From assembly GCA_017468865.1 (NCBI GenBank), contig JAFUHM010000073.1:1-45155 (forward strand): 45,155 nucleotides of DNA, written 5' to 3'. Below the pieces are notes generated by a model. The model did not search any database, was not told where the DNA came from, and was given only the letters and a program-made list of their open reading frames with translations. Source of the stretch: Oscillospiraceae bacterium (GTDB lineage: Bacteria; Bacillota; Clostridia; Oscillospirales; Ruminococcaceae). Positions 16,346 through 25,481 of this stretch are shown here, piece by piece (the stretch's first letter is position 1; the number at the start of each line of letters is the position of its first letter). The translations under genes and the position numbers were made by a program.

Positions 16346-17770
16346 ATGAAGACATACGGCATTATATGCGAATACAACCCCTTCCACAACGGACACATCT
16401 ACCAGATCGAGAAGACCAAGGAGCTGACAGGAGCCGATCATATCGTGGCTATCATGAGCGGCAACTACGTTCAGAGGGGCGAACCTGCCCTGATAGACAA
16501 GTTCGCCCGTGCGCAGATAGCTGTAAGAAACGGCGTTGATCTGGTCGTTGAGCTTCCCGTGCAGTATTCTCTGGCAAGTGCGGAGATGTTCGCACGCTCC
16601 GGCGTACTCATGCTGGGTGCGCTGCGCTGCATAGACGGTATCTCCTTCGGAGCGGAGACAGATGACCTTGCGGCTCTTCAGAAGTGTGCCGATGCGGTAT
16701 CCGAGGTATCTACCCCCGAAAACCTCAAGCCCCTCATGGAGACGGGCATGACCTATCCTGCTGCCGTTCAGCAGCTCGTGGCGCTCAAATACGGCCCTGC
16801 CGTATCCGATCTGCTCAACTCCCCCAACAACATCCTTGCGGTGGAATACCTCAAGTCCCTCAAGATCCTTGACCTTGCCGACAAGATAAAGCCCCTCGTG
16901 ATAAAGCGTGAGGGTGCGGCACATGACAGCGACCAGACCAGCGGAAGATTTGCGAGCGGCGAGAAGATACGCCAGCTCATCGACGACGGCGAGGACTTCT
17001 CCGCATTCGTTCCTGCGGACACCGTGAAGGCTGTCAACGAATACGACGATCACGATATGCTGTGCTGGTTCGAGAATTTCGAGAGGGTCATCCTTTACAG
17101 GCTGCGCACCATGTCTCCCCAGGATCTGTTCAATACTCCCGATGTGGATCAGAACCTTGCAAACCGCATCTTCCAGGCAGCAAGATCCGCTTACTCGCTG
17201 GAGGATCTGCTCAACAAGATAAAGACACGTTCCTACACTATGGCACGCATCAAGAGGATAATGTTCAATGCGCTTTCGGGCATCACCAAGGACGACCTGC
17301 GTGTACCTCCCGTATACGGCCGCATCCTTGCACTCAACGATAAGGGCGCAGATGTGCTCAAGCTGGCAGGCTCCATGCCCGAGAACAAGATGAGCATACC
17401 CTTCTCCTCATCCCTCAAGGACTTCGTGAACAAGGATAACAAGTACTCCACAAGGGCAGTGGCTATGACCACCACATCAAGTGATGTATATGTCCTCGGT
17501 TCACGCAACATCCGTCCGAGCGGCACGGACTTCACCACTCCCATCTTCTTCAACAAGATAGAGGGCTTTGTTTCCGAGCTTCCCGAAGATCTCAAGACCA
17601 CCGCTCATGCAGGAACTCCCGATGAAGTGGCTGCCGCAAGAGAGGCTGACAGGCTCGAACATGAGAAGCGTCTGGCAGAGAACGGCGGCATAACCATGAC
17701 TTCCTCCGCTCCCGACACCCTTGAAGAGGAGAACGCCGAGGAACTGATGGAAGAAAAGGACAGCGAGTAA
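16346..17770 (+). CDS. tmcAL: tRNA(Met) cytidine acetate ligase TmcAL (YlbM family)
   Basis: In Bacillus this enzyme makes N4-acetylcytidine at the wobble base of elongator tRNA-Met from acetate and ATP. The nucleotidyltransferase signature is CEYNPFHNGH at about 9-18, followed by MSGNYVQRGEPALIDKFARA and VDLVVELP. The 474-residue length is about 60 more than B. subtilis YlbM. The excess is a charged C-terminal tail (about 415-474) ending EENAEELMEEKDSE. The start at 16346 follows AAAGGA; twelve upstream codons in frame are not conserved. It lies between lysA (32 bases) and the DUF896 gene (1-base overlap). TmcAL next to metG-related functions is not a physical link here. Confidence 0.92.
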   Translation: MKTYGIICEYNPFHNGHIYQIEKTKELTGADHIVAIMSGNYVQRGEPALIDKFARAQIAVRNGVDLVVELPVQYSLASAEMFARSGVLMLGALRCIDGISFGAETDDLAALQKCADAVSEVSTPENLKPLMETGMTYPAAVQQLVALKYGPAVSDLLNSPNNILAVEYLKSLKILDLADKIKPLVIKREGAAHDSDQTSGRFASGEKIRQLIDDGEDFSAFVPADTVKAVNEYDDHDMLCWFENFERVILYRLRTMSPQDLFNTPDVDQNLANRIFQAARSAYSLEDLLNKIKTRSYTMARIKRIMFNALSGITKDDLRVPPVYGRILALNDKGADVLKLAGSMPENKMSIPFSSSLKDFVNKDNKYSTRAVAMTTTSSDVYVLGSRNIRPSGTDFTTPIFFNKIEGFVSELPEDLKTTAHAGTPDEVAAAREADRLEHEKRLAENGGITMTSSAPDTLEEENAEELMEEKDSE

Positions 17771-17988
17771 TGACCAAGGAAAAGCTCGACCGCATCAGCG
17801 CTCTGTCCCGCAAGCAGAGATCGTCAGGCCTTACCGATGAGGAGCGAGCGGAGCAGAAGATGCTGCGTGACGAATACCGTGCAGGGGTCATACGCAACCT
17901 GACGGCGCAGCTTGATAATATAGAGATCGTGGACAGTCCGGACAACAACATCAGTGAAGTCGAGGATATCGAGATAATTGAGGACTGA
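17770..17988 (+). CDS. DUF896 (YnzC) family protein
   Basis: A 72-residue protein with the family core KEKLDRISALSRKQ, then GLTDEERAEQ and LRDEYRAGVIRNL, which folds as a short helical hairpin. An acidic tail ending EVEDIEIIED follows. The family is widespread in Firmicutes and its role is unclear; in B. subtilis a member sits in the yneA SOS operon. TAATG couples it to tmcAL. nspC follows after 18 bases. Confidence 0.9.
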   Translation: MTKEKLDRISALSRKQRSSGLTDEERAEQKMLRDEYRAGVIRNLTAQLDNIEIVDSPDNNISEVEDIEIIED

Positions 17989-18006
17989 TACACATCGGTA
18001 AAGGCT

Positions 18007-19116
18007 ATGATAAACTTTGATATTTCTTCTCTGCATACGCCGTGCTATGTAGTCGATAAGCGGCTGATACGGCGGAATATGGAGATCATCGACACCGTCC
18101 GCAGGCGCACGGGAGCAAAGATACTGCTGGCGCAGAAGGCATTCTCCATGTATGCGCTGTATCCCGAAATGGCGCCCTATATAGACGGGACCACCGCAAG
18201 CGGGCTCTATGAGGCAAGGCTCGGACATGAGGAGATGCCGGGGAAGCAGGTGCATATCTATTCCCCTGCCTACCGTGAGGATGAATTTGACGAGATCGCA
18301 GGCATCGCAGACCATATCGTGTTCAACTCCCCTGCTCAGTACGAGAGATTTGCGGACAGGGCTGCGGGGGCATCCTGCGGCATACGGGTAAATCCCGAAT
18401 ACTCCGAACAGGAGCATGAGATATATGACCCGTGCTCTGCGGTGTCAAGGCTCGGCACGAGAGCGGCGGACTTCCGTCTCCCCGAGGGAGCGGAGGGACT
18501 GCATATGCACACCCTCTGCGAACAGGGCAGCGATGCCCTTGAGCACACCGTTTCCGTCTTTGAGGAGAAGTTCGGGAAATACCTGCACGGGCTCAGATGG
18601 ATAAATCTCGGCGGCGGCCACCATATCACCCGTGAGGGATACGACATCGACAGGCTCTGTCGGGTGATAGACGGGCTGCGTGAGCGGTACGGGACAGAGA
18701 TCTACCTTGAACCCGGCGAGGCGCACGCCCTGAATGCGGGCTTCCTGGTGACGGAGGTGCTCGACGTGTTCACGTCGGGCGGCGTGCATCATGCGATCAT
18801 CGACGCATCGGCGGCTTGTCATATGCCTGATGTGATCGAGATGCCCTACCGTCCTCCCCTGATGGGAGAGGGAGGCAGATATGAATATATCCTCGGTGCG
18901 CCAACCTGCCTTGCAGGGGACAGCCTGGGAGCGTTCCGCTTCGGTCATGAACTAAAGATCGGGGAAAGGCTCGTCTTCGGGGATATGGCTATATATACCA
19001 TGGTAAAGAACAACACCTTCAACGGGATGTCACTGCCGTGGATATACACAGCCGATGATGAGGGCGTTCATCTTGTGAGATCCTTCGGATACGAGGATTT
19101 CAAGGGAAGGCTCTGA
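18007..19116 (+). CDS. nspC: Carboxynorspermidine/carboxyspermidine decarboxylase
   Basis: A 369-residue fold III PLP enzyme making norspermidine or spermidine from its carboxy precursor in the alternative polyamine pathway. It begins TPCYVVDKRLIRRN, with PLP Lys44 in LLAQKAFSMY. NLGGGHHITR, LEPGEAHALN and a C-terminal MVKNNTFNGMSLPW, all typical of NspC, separate it from LysA. The usual partner, carboxynorspermidine dehydrogenase, is not in the window. It is the last gene before the arginine promoter region. Confidence 0.93.
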   Translation: MINFDISSLHTPCYVVDKRLIRRNMEIIDTVRRRTGAKILLAQKAFSMYALYPEMAPYIDGTTASGLYEARLGHEEMPGKQVHIYSPAYREDEFDEIAGIADHIVFNSPAQYERFADRAAGASCGIRVNPEYSEQEHEIYDPCSAVSRLGTRAADFRLPEGAEGLHMHTLCEQGSDALEHTVSVFEEKFGKYLHGLRWINLGGGHHITREGYDIDRLCRVIDGLRERYGTEIYLEPGEAHALNAGFLVTEVLDVFTSGGVHHAIIDASAACHMPDVIEMPYRPPLMGEGGRYEYILGAPTCLAGDSLGAFRFGHELKIGERLVFGDMAIYTMVKNNTFNGMSLPWIYTADDEGVHLVRSFGYEDFKGRL

Positions 19117-19130
19117 TGATGGATATTCCG

Positions 19131-19172
19131 GGATTTATTCACAGCAAACTGAATAAACCCTGTATATTCATG
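19131..19172. promoter_or_regulatory. Inverted repeat with possible ARG-box half sites before argG
   Basis: GGATTTATTCA (19131-19141) and TGAATAAACCC (19150-19160) form an 11-bp stem with one G-T pair. A further ATATTCATG (19164-19172) reads CATGAATAT on the other strand. TGAATA and CATGAATA are half-site motifs of ArgR/AhrC operators in Bacillus. They lie 30-70 bases upstream of the -35 box of argG. The hairpin could instead be the end of the nspC transcript, but no T-tract follows. Confidence 0.4.
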
Positions 19173-19201
19173 AAAATTCTGAAAAATTATGCAGAAAATG
19201 C

Positions 19202-19229
19202 TTGACAAATCAGAATAAAAGAGTATAAT
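19202..19229 (+). promoter_or_regulatory. argG promoter
   Basis: TTGACA (19202-19207), a 16-base spacer and TATAAT (19224-19229). Transcription would start near 19236, giving a leader of roughly 100 bases. Confidence 0.8.
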
Positions 19230-19245
19230 AGTGTTCAAAGCTTGC

Positions 19246-19283
19246 TTTTATCAAGAAGGCGGCAAGCCTTCGGGCGGATAAAA
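19246..19283 (+). ncRNA. Stem-loop in the argG leader
   Basis: Outer stem TTTTATC (19246-19252) with GATAAAA (19277-19283). Inner stem GAAGGC (19255-19260) with GCCTTC (19266-19271). Loop GGCAA. An alternative pairing of GCTTGC (19240-19245) with GCAAGC (19262-19267) would compete with the inner stem. No T-tract follows, so it is not a terminator as drawn. It does not match a riboswitch class I know. Confidence 0.4.
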
Positions 19284-19333
19284 TACGACAGACACAAGCG
19301 AAAAATGTTAAATTATAATCGGAGGTAATCACC

Positions 19334-20566
19334 ATGGTCGATAAGTCCAAGATCAAAAAGGTAGTCCTTGCTTATTCAGGAGGACTCGACACTTCTATCA
19401 TAATTCCCTGGCTGAAGGAGAACTACAACAACTGCGAAGTCATCGCTGTTTCCGCTGACGTGGGACAGGGCACCGAGCTTGACGGACTTGAGGAAAAGGC
19501 TATCAAGACAGGCGCATCCAAGCTGTATGTGGAGGATCTGAAGGAAGAGTTCATCCAGGACTATGTATATCCCACCATCAAGGCCGGTGCGATCTATGAG
19601 GGCAAGTACCTCCTGGGCACATCCTTCGCACGCCCCATCATCGCCAAGAGAATCGCCGAGATCGCTCTCAAGGAAGGCGCAGATGCTATCTGCCACGGCT
19701 GCACGGGCAAGGGCAACGACCAGGTAAGATTTGAGCTGGCTATCAAGGCTTTCGCTCCCGATATGGCTGTTATCGCTCCCTGGAGAGAATGGGACATCAA
19801 GTCAAGAGATCAGGAGATAGACTACGCTGAGGCTCATAATATTCCTCTGCGTATAACAAGAGAGACAAATTACTCCAAGGATAAGAACATCTGGCATCTT
19901 TCTCATGAGGGACTGGATCTGGAAGATCCCGCAAACGAGCCTCAGTACAACAAGGAAGGCTTCCTTGAACTGGGCGTATCCCCCGAGAAGGCTCCCGACA
20001 AGGCTACATATGTGACCATCCACTTTGAGAAGGGCATCCCCACCGCAGTTGACGGCAAGGAAATGAACGGCGTGGAGCTGGTATCCTACCTCAACAAGCT
20101 GGGCGGCGAGAACGGCATAGGTCTTATGGATCTGGTGGAGAACCGTCTGGTCGGCATGAAGTCGAGAGGCGTATATGAGACACCGGGCGGAACCATCCTC
20201 TACAAGGCTCACGATACTCTTGAGACTATCTGCCTTGACAAGGAAGTTACCCGCATGAAGTCCTACCTCTCCATCAAGTTTGCGGATCTGGTCTACAACG
20301 GTCAGTGGTTCACTCCTCTCAGAGAGGCACTTTCCGCATTCGTTGACGAGACACAGAAGACCGTGACGGGCGATGTCAAGCTCAAGCTCTACAAGGGCAA
20401 CGTTACCAACGCAGGCGTTACATCTCCCTACACCCTCTACGATGAGGAAGTGGCTACATTCGATGAGGATAATGTATACGATCAGTCCGATGCAGGCGGA
20501 TTTATCAACATCTTCGGCCTCCCCACTCATGTAAAGGCTAAGCTCGATCAGAAGAGAAACGGCTGA
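19334..20566 (+). CDS. argG: Argininosuccinate synthase
   Basis: Joins citrulline and aspartate using ATP, the penultimate step to arginine. 410 residues, the usual length. The nucleotide-binding loop AYSGGLDTS is at about 14-22. [15 protein letters not shown] and the citrulline/aspartate-binding core follow, with the helical C-terminus. A strong GGAGG lies before the ATG. Codon use shows more AGA and GCT than its neighbours, as in rpoB and rpoC, which suggests high expression. It has its own promoter and is followed by a strong hairpin with a T-run, so most transcripts probably end after it. Confidence 0.97.
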   Translation: MVDKSKIKKVVLAYSGGLDTSIIIPWLKENYNNCEVIAVSADVGQGTELDGLEEKAIKTGASKLYVEDLKEEFIQDYVYPTIKAGAIYEGKYLLGTSFARPIIAKRIAEIALKEGADAICHGCTGKGNDQVRFELAIKAFAPDMAVIAPWREWDIKSRDQEIDYAEAHNIPLRITRETNYSKDKNIWHLSHEGLDLEDPANEPQYNKEGFLELGVSPEKAPDKATYVTIHFEKGIPTAVDGKEMNGVELVSYLNKLGGENGIGLMDLVENRLVGMKSRGVYETPGGTILYKAHDTLETICLDKEVTRMKSYLSIKFADLVYNGQWFTPLREALSAFVDETQKTVTGDVKLKLYKGNVTNAGVTSPYTLYDEEVATFDEDNVYDQSDAGGFINIFGLPTHVKAKLDQKRNG

Positions 20567-20584
20567 TCAACGGATATACAACCA

Positions 20585-20623
20585 AAGATGACCGATGTCA
20601 TCATCGGTCATCTTATGTTTTTT
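20585..20623 (+). terminator. Terminator after argG
   Basis: A perfect 13-bp stem (20585-20597 with 20602-20614), a TCAT loop, then ATG and TTTTTT. This is one of the clearest intrinsic terminators in the window. Any expression of the genes downstream needs readthrough or an unseen promoter. Confidence 0.92.
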
Positions 20624-20634
20624 AAAGGATCGAT

Positions 20635-21138
20635 ATGAAAAGATTTATATTGCCGCTGATCGCCGCTGCCATCCTTGCAGGGTGCAATCAGCTGCCCGAC
20701 TATGAATCATACAAGACGGACATACAGGGCGTATGGTGCTCACCCGACGGACCGGAACTGTTCACGAATGTGGATGATCCCTATTACTTTGCGATAGAGT
20801 TCACGGAGGATAAGATGATACTCCACGAACCCTCGCAGAAGATACCGGGATATCTCGAAGACACGCCTTACACCCTGCGTGACAACTATGTCATCCTCGG
20901 TGAGAAGGGCGACGGCACCATAAGGGTATCCATAGAGAACGATCAGCTTACCATAACCGACGGAAAGGGCTCTACCACCTACCGCAGGGCGACCACGGAG
21001 GAACTGGCGGAGGCAGGGATACTTCCCATAGATCAGGAGAAGTACGCCGCTGTATCGGGCTACATGGAAGAGAATGCGATAACTATGGGCACGGTGGATC
21101 CCTCCGTATTTGAAACGGATACTTCCGACGCTGAATAA
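20635..21138 (+). CDS. Lipoprotein with lipocalin-like (GxW) domain
   Basis: 167 residues. The N-terminal signal ends in the lipobox LAGC (Cys16 lipidated). The mature part begins with a GVW segment and strands such as YYFAIEFTEDKMIL, like the small beta-barrel domain of GxW lipocalin-type lipoproteins. The protein is similar in plan to the lipoprotein at 26783, which has GTW at the same place. AAAGG lies before the ATG and just after the argG terminator. Function is unknown; it is probably on the outer face of the membrane. The gene runs into argH 11 bases on. Confidence 0.7.
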   Translation: MKRFILPLIAAAILAGCNQLPDYESYKTDIQGVWCSPDGPELFTNVDDPYYFAIEFTEDKMILHEPSQKIPGYLEDTPYTLRDNYVILGEKGDGTIRVSIENDQLTITDGKGSTTYRRATTEELAEAGILPIDQEKYAAVSGYMEENAITMGTVDPSVFETDTSDAE

Positions 21139-21149
21139 GAGGTAAAGAT

Positions 21150-22532
21150 ATGGCTATGATGTGGGCGGGGAGATTCTCAAAGGAGATAGACTCCCGTGTA
21201 AATGATTTCAATTCATCCATCAGATTTGATTCAAGGATGTACCGCTCGGATATAGAGGGCTCCATAGCCCATGCGACGATGCTCGGAGAACAGGGCATCA
21301 TCGAGAAGAGCGAGAGCGAAAAGATCGTGGAGGGTCTCAGAGGGATACTCTCCGATCTTGACAGCGGCAGACTTGAGATAGACCCCAATGCGGAAGATAT
21401 ACATATGTTCGTGGAGCAGATCCTCACCGAGAGGCTCGGCGACACGGGAAAGCGTCTGCATACCGCCCGTTCACGAAACGATCAGGTGGCTGTGGACATC
21501 CGCCACTATCTCAGGGGCGAATGCGATGAGATCGCAGGGCTTATCAGGGAACTTATCGAAACTATCGTGAACATCGCACAGGATCATTACTACACCGTAA
21601 TGCCCGGCTACACACATATGCAGAGGGCTCAGCCCGTCACATTCGCACATCACATCATGGCATACGCACAGATGCTCATGCGTGATCTGGACAGGCTCTG
21701 CGACTGCCGCAGACGCATGAACATCATGCCCCTCGGCTCCTGCGCCCTTGCGGGGACTACATACCCCTTAAACCGTGAGAGGACGGCGGAGCTCCTGGGA
21801 TTTGACACATACACCGCCAACTCCCTTGACGGCGTATCGGACAGGGACTTCTGCTGCGAACTGGCTTCGGTGCTGTCCATACTGATGATGCACCTCTCCC
21901 GTTTCTCCGAGGAGATCATCATGTGGTGCTCATGGGAATTCAAGTTCGTCGAGCTTGACGATGCGTATTCCACAGGCTCATCCATCATGCCCCAGAAGAA
22001 AAATCCCGATATCACGGAACTTATCAGGGGCAAGACGGGCAGAGTGTACGGCGACCTTATGACCCTGCTCTCCATGATGAAAAATCTCCCCCTTGCATAC
22101 AACAAGGATATGCAGGAGGACAAGGAAGCTATCTTCGATGCGGTGGATACGGTGAAACTCTGCATCACTACCTTCACGCCCATGCTTGCGACCATGACGG
22201 TGCTTAAGGACAATATGCGCCGTGCGGCTGCAAAGGGCTTCATAAACGCTACCGACTGCGCAGACTACCTCGTGAAGAAGGGGCTGCCCTTCAGGAGCGC
22301 ATACAAGATAACAGGAACTCTCGTGGCAAGGTGCATAGAGCTTGACACGACACTTGAAGAGCTCCCTCTCGCCGAATACAAGAAACTGAATGAGCTGTTT
22401 GACGAGGATGTTTACAAGGCTATCAGCCTTGACACCTGCGTGATGCAGAGGAATGTGGAGGGCGGTCCTGCCCCCGAAGCAGTCGCAAGACAGGTGGAAA
22501 AGCTCAAGGCACAGCTTAGAAAGTTCGACTGA
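21150..22532 (+). CDS. argH: Argininosuccinate lyase
   Basis: Splits argininosuccinate to arginine and fumarate, the last step of the pathway. 460 residues. The fumarase/aspartase superfamily signature GSSIMPQKKNPD is present, with the catalytic Ser in that loop. HTARSRNDQVAVD and PGYTHMQRAQP, two further conserved regions, are also seen. It starts MAMMWAGRF with AGAGG upstream. It is separated from argG by the terminator and one lipoprotein gene. argC follows after 79 bases with no clear hairpin or promoter between. Confidence 0.97.
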   Translation: MAMMWAGRFSKEIDSRVNDFNSSIRFDSRMYRSDIEGSIAHATMLGEQGIIEKSESEKIVEGLRGILSDLDSGRLEIDPNAEDIHMFVEQILTERLGDTGKRLHTARSRNDQVAVDIRHYLRGECDEIAGLIRELIETIVNIAQDHYYTVMPGYTHMQRAQPVTFAHHIMAYAQMLMRDLDRLCDCRRRMNIMPLGSCALAGTTYPLNRERTAELLGFDTYTANSLDGVSDRDFCCELASVLSILMMHLSRFSEEIIMWCSWEFKFVELDDAYSTGSSIMPQKKNPDITELIRGKTGRVYGDLMTLLSMMKNLPLAYNKDMQEDKEAIFDAVDTVKLCITTFTPMLATMTVLKDNMRRAAAKGFINATDCADYLVKKGLPFRSAYKITGTLVARCIELDTTLEELPLAEYKKLNELFDEDVYKAISLDTCVMQRNVEGGPAPEAVARQVEKLKAQLRKFD

Positions 22533-22611
22533 CGGTCACTGTATGAGAAGACGGGATCTGAGAAGATATATTCTTATTGGTATATGAAAAAATAAACAGG
22601 GAGTGTCTGTT

Positions 22612-23547
22612 ATGACAAAGGTATTTATTGACGGTAAGGAAGGAACGACCGGCCTTCAGATATTTGAGCGCTTTGCAGGCAGGGACGATGTTGAAGTCCT
22701 CCAGATCTCCGAAGAGCTCAGAAAGGACGTAAACGAGAGAAAGAGACTTATAAATCAGTCTGATTTCACATTCCTCTGTCTGCCCGATGATGCGGCAAGA
22801 GAGGCAGTCTCCCTTGTTGAGAACGATAATACGAGAATAATAGATGCTTCCACGGCGCACCGCACCGAAAAGGGCTGGGTGTACGGCCTTCCCGAACTCA
22901 CCCCCACAAGACGTGAGGAGATAGCTGCCGCAAAGCGTGTGGCTGTTCCCGGCTGCTATGCCAGCGGATTCAATGTGTTGATGTATCCCATGGTGAAAAA
23001 CGGCTTTATCTCGCCTGCCTATCCCGTGACCTGCCATGCCTTCTCCGGATACAGCGGCGGCGGCAAGAAGCTCATAGCACGCTATGAGGATGAGAACAGG
23101 GATGCTTCATACGGCAGCGTGCGTATGTATGCAATGGGCAAGACACACAAGCACGTCAAGGAAATGATGGCTGTGTCGGGACTGGAATATCCCCCTGTAT
23201 TCTGCCCCTCCACCGCAGACTATTACTGCGGTATGCTGGTGAATATCCCCATCCACCTGAGAGAGATGTCAAAGAAAGCATCCGCACGGGAAGTATGGGA
23301 GATGCTCTCAAAGCACTATGAGGGTCAGCGGTTCGTAAGAGTGATGCCCTTCGGCGAGGAGGCACCCTCCGAACTATACGCCAATCCGCTGGCAGGAACA
23401 AATATGCTCAACATCTATGTTTACGGGAATGATGACTATATACTGCTCACTTCCCAGCTCGACAACCTGGGAAAGGGCGCATCGGGTGCGGCTGTACAGT
23501 GCCTGAACATCATGATGGGCATAGATGAGAGCACGAGCCTGATATAA
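22612..23547 (+). CDS. argC: N-acetyl-gamma-glutamyl-phosphate reductase, type 2
   Basis: Reduces N-acetylglutamyl phosphate with NADPH in the third step of arginine synthesis. 311 residues, the shorter type 2 form. The N-terminus MTKVFIDGKEGTTGL is the Rossmann nucleotide-binding start. The catalytic Cys115 is in VPGCYASGF. HAFSGYSGGG is conserved. The ATG at 22612 is preferred over a GTG three codons upstream, since AGGGAG ends 8 bases before it. Confidence 0.95.
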   Translation: MTKVFIDGKEGTTGLQIFERFAGRDDVEVLQISEELRKDVNERKRLINQSDFTFLCLPDDAAREAVSLVENDNTRIIDASTAHRTEKGWVYGLPELTPTRREEIAAAKRVAVPGCYASGFNVLMYPMVKNGFISPAYPVTCHAFSGYSGGGKKLIARYEDENRDASYGSVRMYAMGKTHKHVKEMMAVSGLEYPPVFCPSTADYYCGMLVNIPIHLREMSKKASAREVWEMLSKHYEGQRFVRVMPFGEEAPSELYANPLAGTNMLNIYVYGNDDYILLTSQLDNLGKGASGAAVQCLNIMMGIDESTSLI

Positions 23548-23554
23548 GTGCCTT

Positions 23555-24166
23555 ATGACCCGGATATATTTTGTGCGCCATGCACAGCCCGACCCGTCGG
23601 GAGGCTATAATCCCGACTTTCCCCTGACACCCACGGGGCGCAGGGATTCACAGGCGGTGGCATGGGTGCTCGAAGACAAGCCCATCACGGCGGTGTATGT
23701 GTCGGAATACAGGCGGACGGCTCAGACCCTTGAATACTACTGCATGGCATCACATAAGCCCATGACGGTGCTGAAGGGCATACACGAACGCATTGCGGGC
23801 GGCTGGAAGGCGATAGACTCCAACTACTCACAGTTTATCGTGAGGCAGTGGAGCGATCACACCCTGAAAGGTGAGGGCGGCGAAAGCTACAATGACGTCC
23901 GTGACAGGTGCATCCCTGCGGTGCGTGAACTGATCGGGCGGCATGAGGGTGAAAGCATCGCCGTGGGGATACACGGCATGACCCTCGGGATAATACTGGC
24001 GGAATTTATAGACGGCTTTACCTATGCGGATTTTGCAAGATTTGTGGATATGCTCCCGTATGTGCTGTGCGTAGATTTTGAGGACGGACGGTACGCAGGC
24101 TCGCAGACGGAGCTTGCGGTAAGGAGAGGATATCCTCTCAACTATATGATGGATGGAGTTAGATGA
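23555..24166 (+). CDS. Histidine phosphatase family protein (phosphoglycerate-mutase-like)
   Basis: A 203-residue cytoplasmic protein. It opens YFVRHAQPDP, where His9 would be the phosphorylated residue in the RHA/RHG motif. YVSEYRRTAQTL supplies the second arginine, and GIHGMTLG carries the second catalytic histidine. The family includes CobC, GpmB-type and broad-specificity phosphatases; the substrate cannot be told. It begins 7 bases after argC and ends 1 base before the next start, so it is in the same transcript. Confidence 0.85.
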   Translation: MTRIYFVRHAQPDPSGGYNPDFPLTPTGRRDSQAVAWVLEDKPITAVYVSEYRRTAQTLEYYCMASHKPMTVLKGIHERIAGGWKAIDSNYSQFIVRQWSDHTLKGEGGESYNDVRDRCIPAVRELIGRHEGESIAVGIHGMTLGIILAEFIDGFTYADFARFVDMLPYVLCVDFEDGRYAGSQTELAVRRGYPLNYMMDGVR

Positions 24167-24167
24167 C

Positions 24168-24611
24168 ATGAAGATAAGACATATATTTCCTGCTTTGTTT
24201 GTGACAGTTATGATGTTTTCAGCGTGCGGCACATCGGCGCCGAAGACAGACTTTGCGGATCCCGGTGAGGTAGTGGAGGCAACACGCGCTGCGCACCCGT
24301 TTGATGAGGCAAATGTATCGGAATGGTATATGGAACTTGAAGGCAAGACGCTCACCTTCAAGGCGACCGAAGATGTAGATGTCAGGACGGAAGACCCGAA
24401 GGACGGCATAGTGTGCATCCCCTACGACAAGAGCTACGGCGGAAACATGATAGAAGTACATCTGAACATCCCGAGCAGCGGGAGCACAATGGAATACAAG
24501 TGCAGGGAAGGCGAGACCCTCGTTGTCGAGATAACCGATGTCATGCACCGAAAGATCACCAAAAACGGCGATACCGCAATGTACTACATCAGGGTGAAAC
24601 TTCCCGACTGA
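24168..24611 (+). CDS. Small lipoprotein of unknown function
   Basis: 147 residues. The signal segment (KIRHIFPALFVTVMMFSAC) ends in an FSAC lipobox. The mature part is mostly beta strands (LEGKTLTFKAT, then MIEVHLNIP and GETLVVEITDV), and could be an OB-fold-like or Ig-like single domain. No family is recognised. The ATG at 24168 is chosen because the five upstream in-frame codons from 24153 overlap the phosphatase gene and would place charged residues before the signal peptide. GGAG lies about 9 bases upstream. Confidence 0.7.
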   Translation: MKIRHIFPALFVTVMMFSACGTSAPKTDFADPGEVVEATRAAHPFDEANVSEWYMELEGKTLTFKATEDVDVRTEDPKDGIVCIPYDKSYGGNMIEVHLNIPSSGSTMEYKCREGETLVVEITDVMHRKITKNGDTAMYYIRVKLPD

Positions 24612-24701
24612 TGACAGAACGGGCAGCGATGCGCAGGCTCACCGCCTGCGGTATACTTTGGACGGCGCAGAGCCGCTGTAAAAATGAAAGGAGCATGATC
24701 T

Positions 24702-25457
24702 ATGATACGCACTAATATGCTTGATGACACCCCTGTAAGAAAAGTCACCTCAAGACTGGGAAGTATGTCCGTGCTTGAATATCAAAAGGACGTTTCAGTC
24801 AATGCAGCTACTGCACAGACAGCGTTCTTCATGTCTCAGATGGGGCTTCACAAGAAGCAGCTCATATGCACCCTCAACGGCGGCGGAGTAGTCCTCCAGG
24901 CAGGCGCAATGCAGATCACCACGGGCAATGTGAATATAGCCACCAATGTGCAGGGCGCAGGCGATCTGTTCAAGAAGATGGTGGGTGCAAAGGTCACGGG
25001 CGAAACCGCCATAAAGCCCAGATATGCAGGTACGGGCACCGTACTTTGTGAACCTACGTACAAGTACATCATACTCCAGGATCTTTCCGATTGGAATGGT
25101 GCCATGACCATCGAGGACGGGCTTTTCCTTGCCTGTGATGACACCGTGAACATGAAGGTAGTAGCCCGCACGAACCTGTCATCTGCCGCTCTGGGCGGCG
25201 AGGGTCTGTTCAATACATCCCTGCAGGGCAGCGGCGTTGTCGCCCTTGAGAGCGTCGTTCCTCAGGAAGAACTGCTGGTGTATGAGCTTGACAATGACTG
25301 CATCAAGATAGACGGCAATATGGCGATAGCGTGGTCAACAAGTCTGCAGTTTACAGTGGAGAGATCCACCAAGTCCCTCATCGGTTCCGCGGCATCAGGC
25401 GAAGGACTTGTGAATGTATACCGCGGCACGGGACGTATACTTGTGGCTCCTGTGTGA
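24702..25457 (+). CDS. AIM24 family protein
   Basis: A 251-residue, Gly/Ala-rich beta-sandwich protein of the PF01987 type. Typical segments are the repeated G-x-G turns (LNGGGVVLQAGAMQI, then GSGVVALES and GTGRILVAPV at the end). The eukaryotic namesake affects mitochondrial inner-membrane organisation; bacterial members have no settled role. No signal peptide or membrane segment is seen. AAAGGAG is a strong ribosome binding site. The 90-base gap before it holds a 7-bp GC hairpin (CGCAGGC with GCCTGCG) near 24635. Confidence 0.88.
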   Translation: MIRTNMLDDTPVRKVTSRLGSMSVLEYQKDVSVNAATAQTAFFMSQMGLHKKQLICTLNGGGVVLQAGAMQITTGNVNIATNVQGAGDLFKKMVGAKVTGETAIKPRYAGTGTVLCEPTYKYIILQDLSDWNGAMTIEDGLFLACDDTVNMKVVARTNLSSAALGGEGLFNTSLQGSGVVALESVVPQEELLVYELDNDCIKIDGNMAIAWSTSLQFTVERSTKSLIGSAASGEGLVNVYRGTGRILVAPV

Positions 25458-25481
25458 TAGCTGTAATGGATGGTGTGAGAA

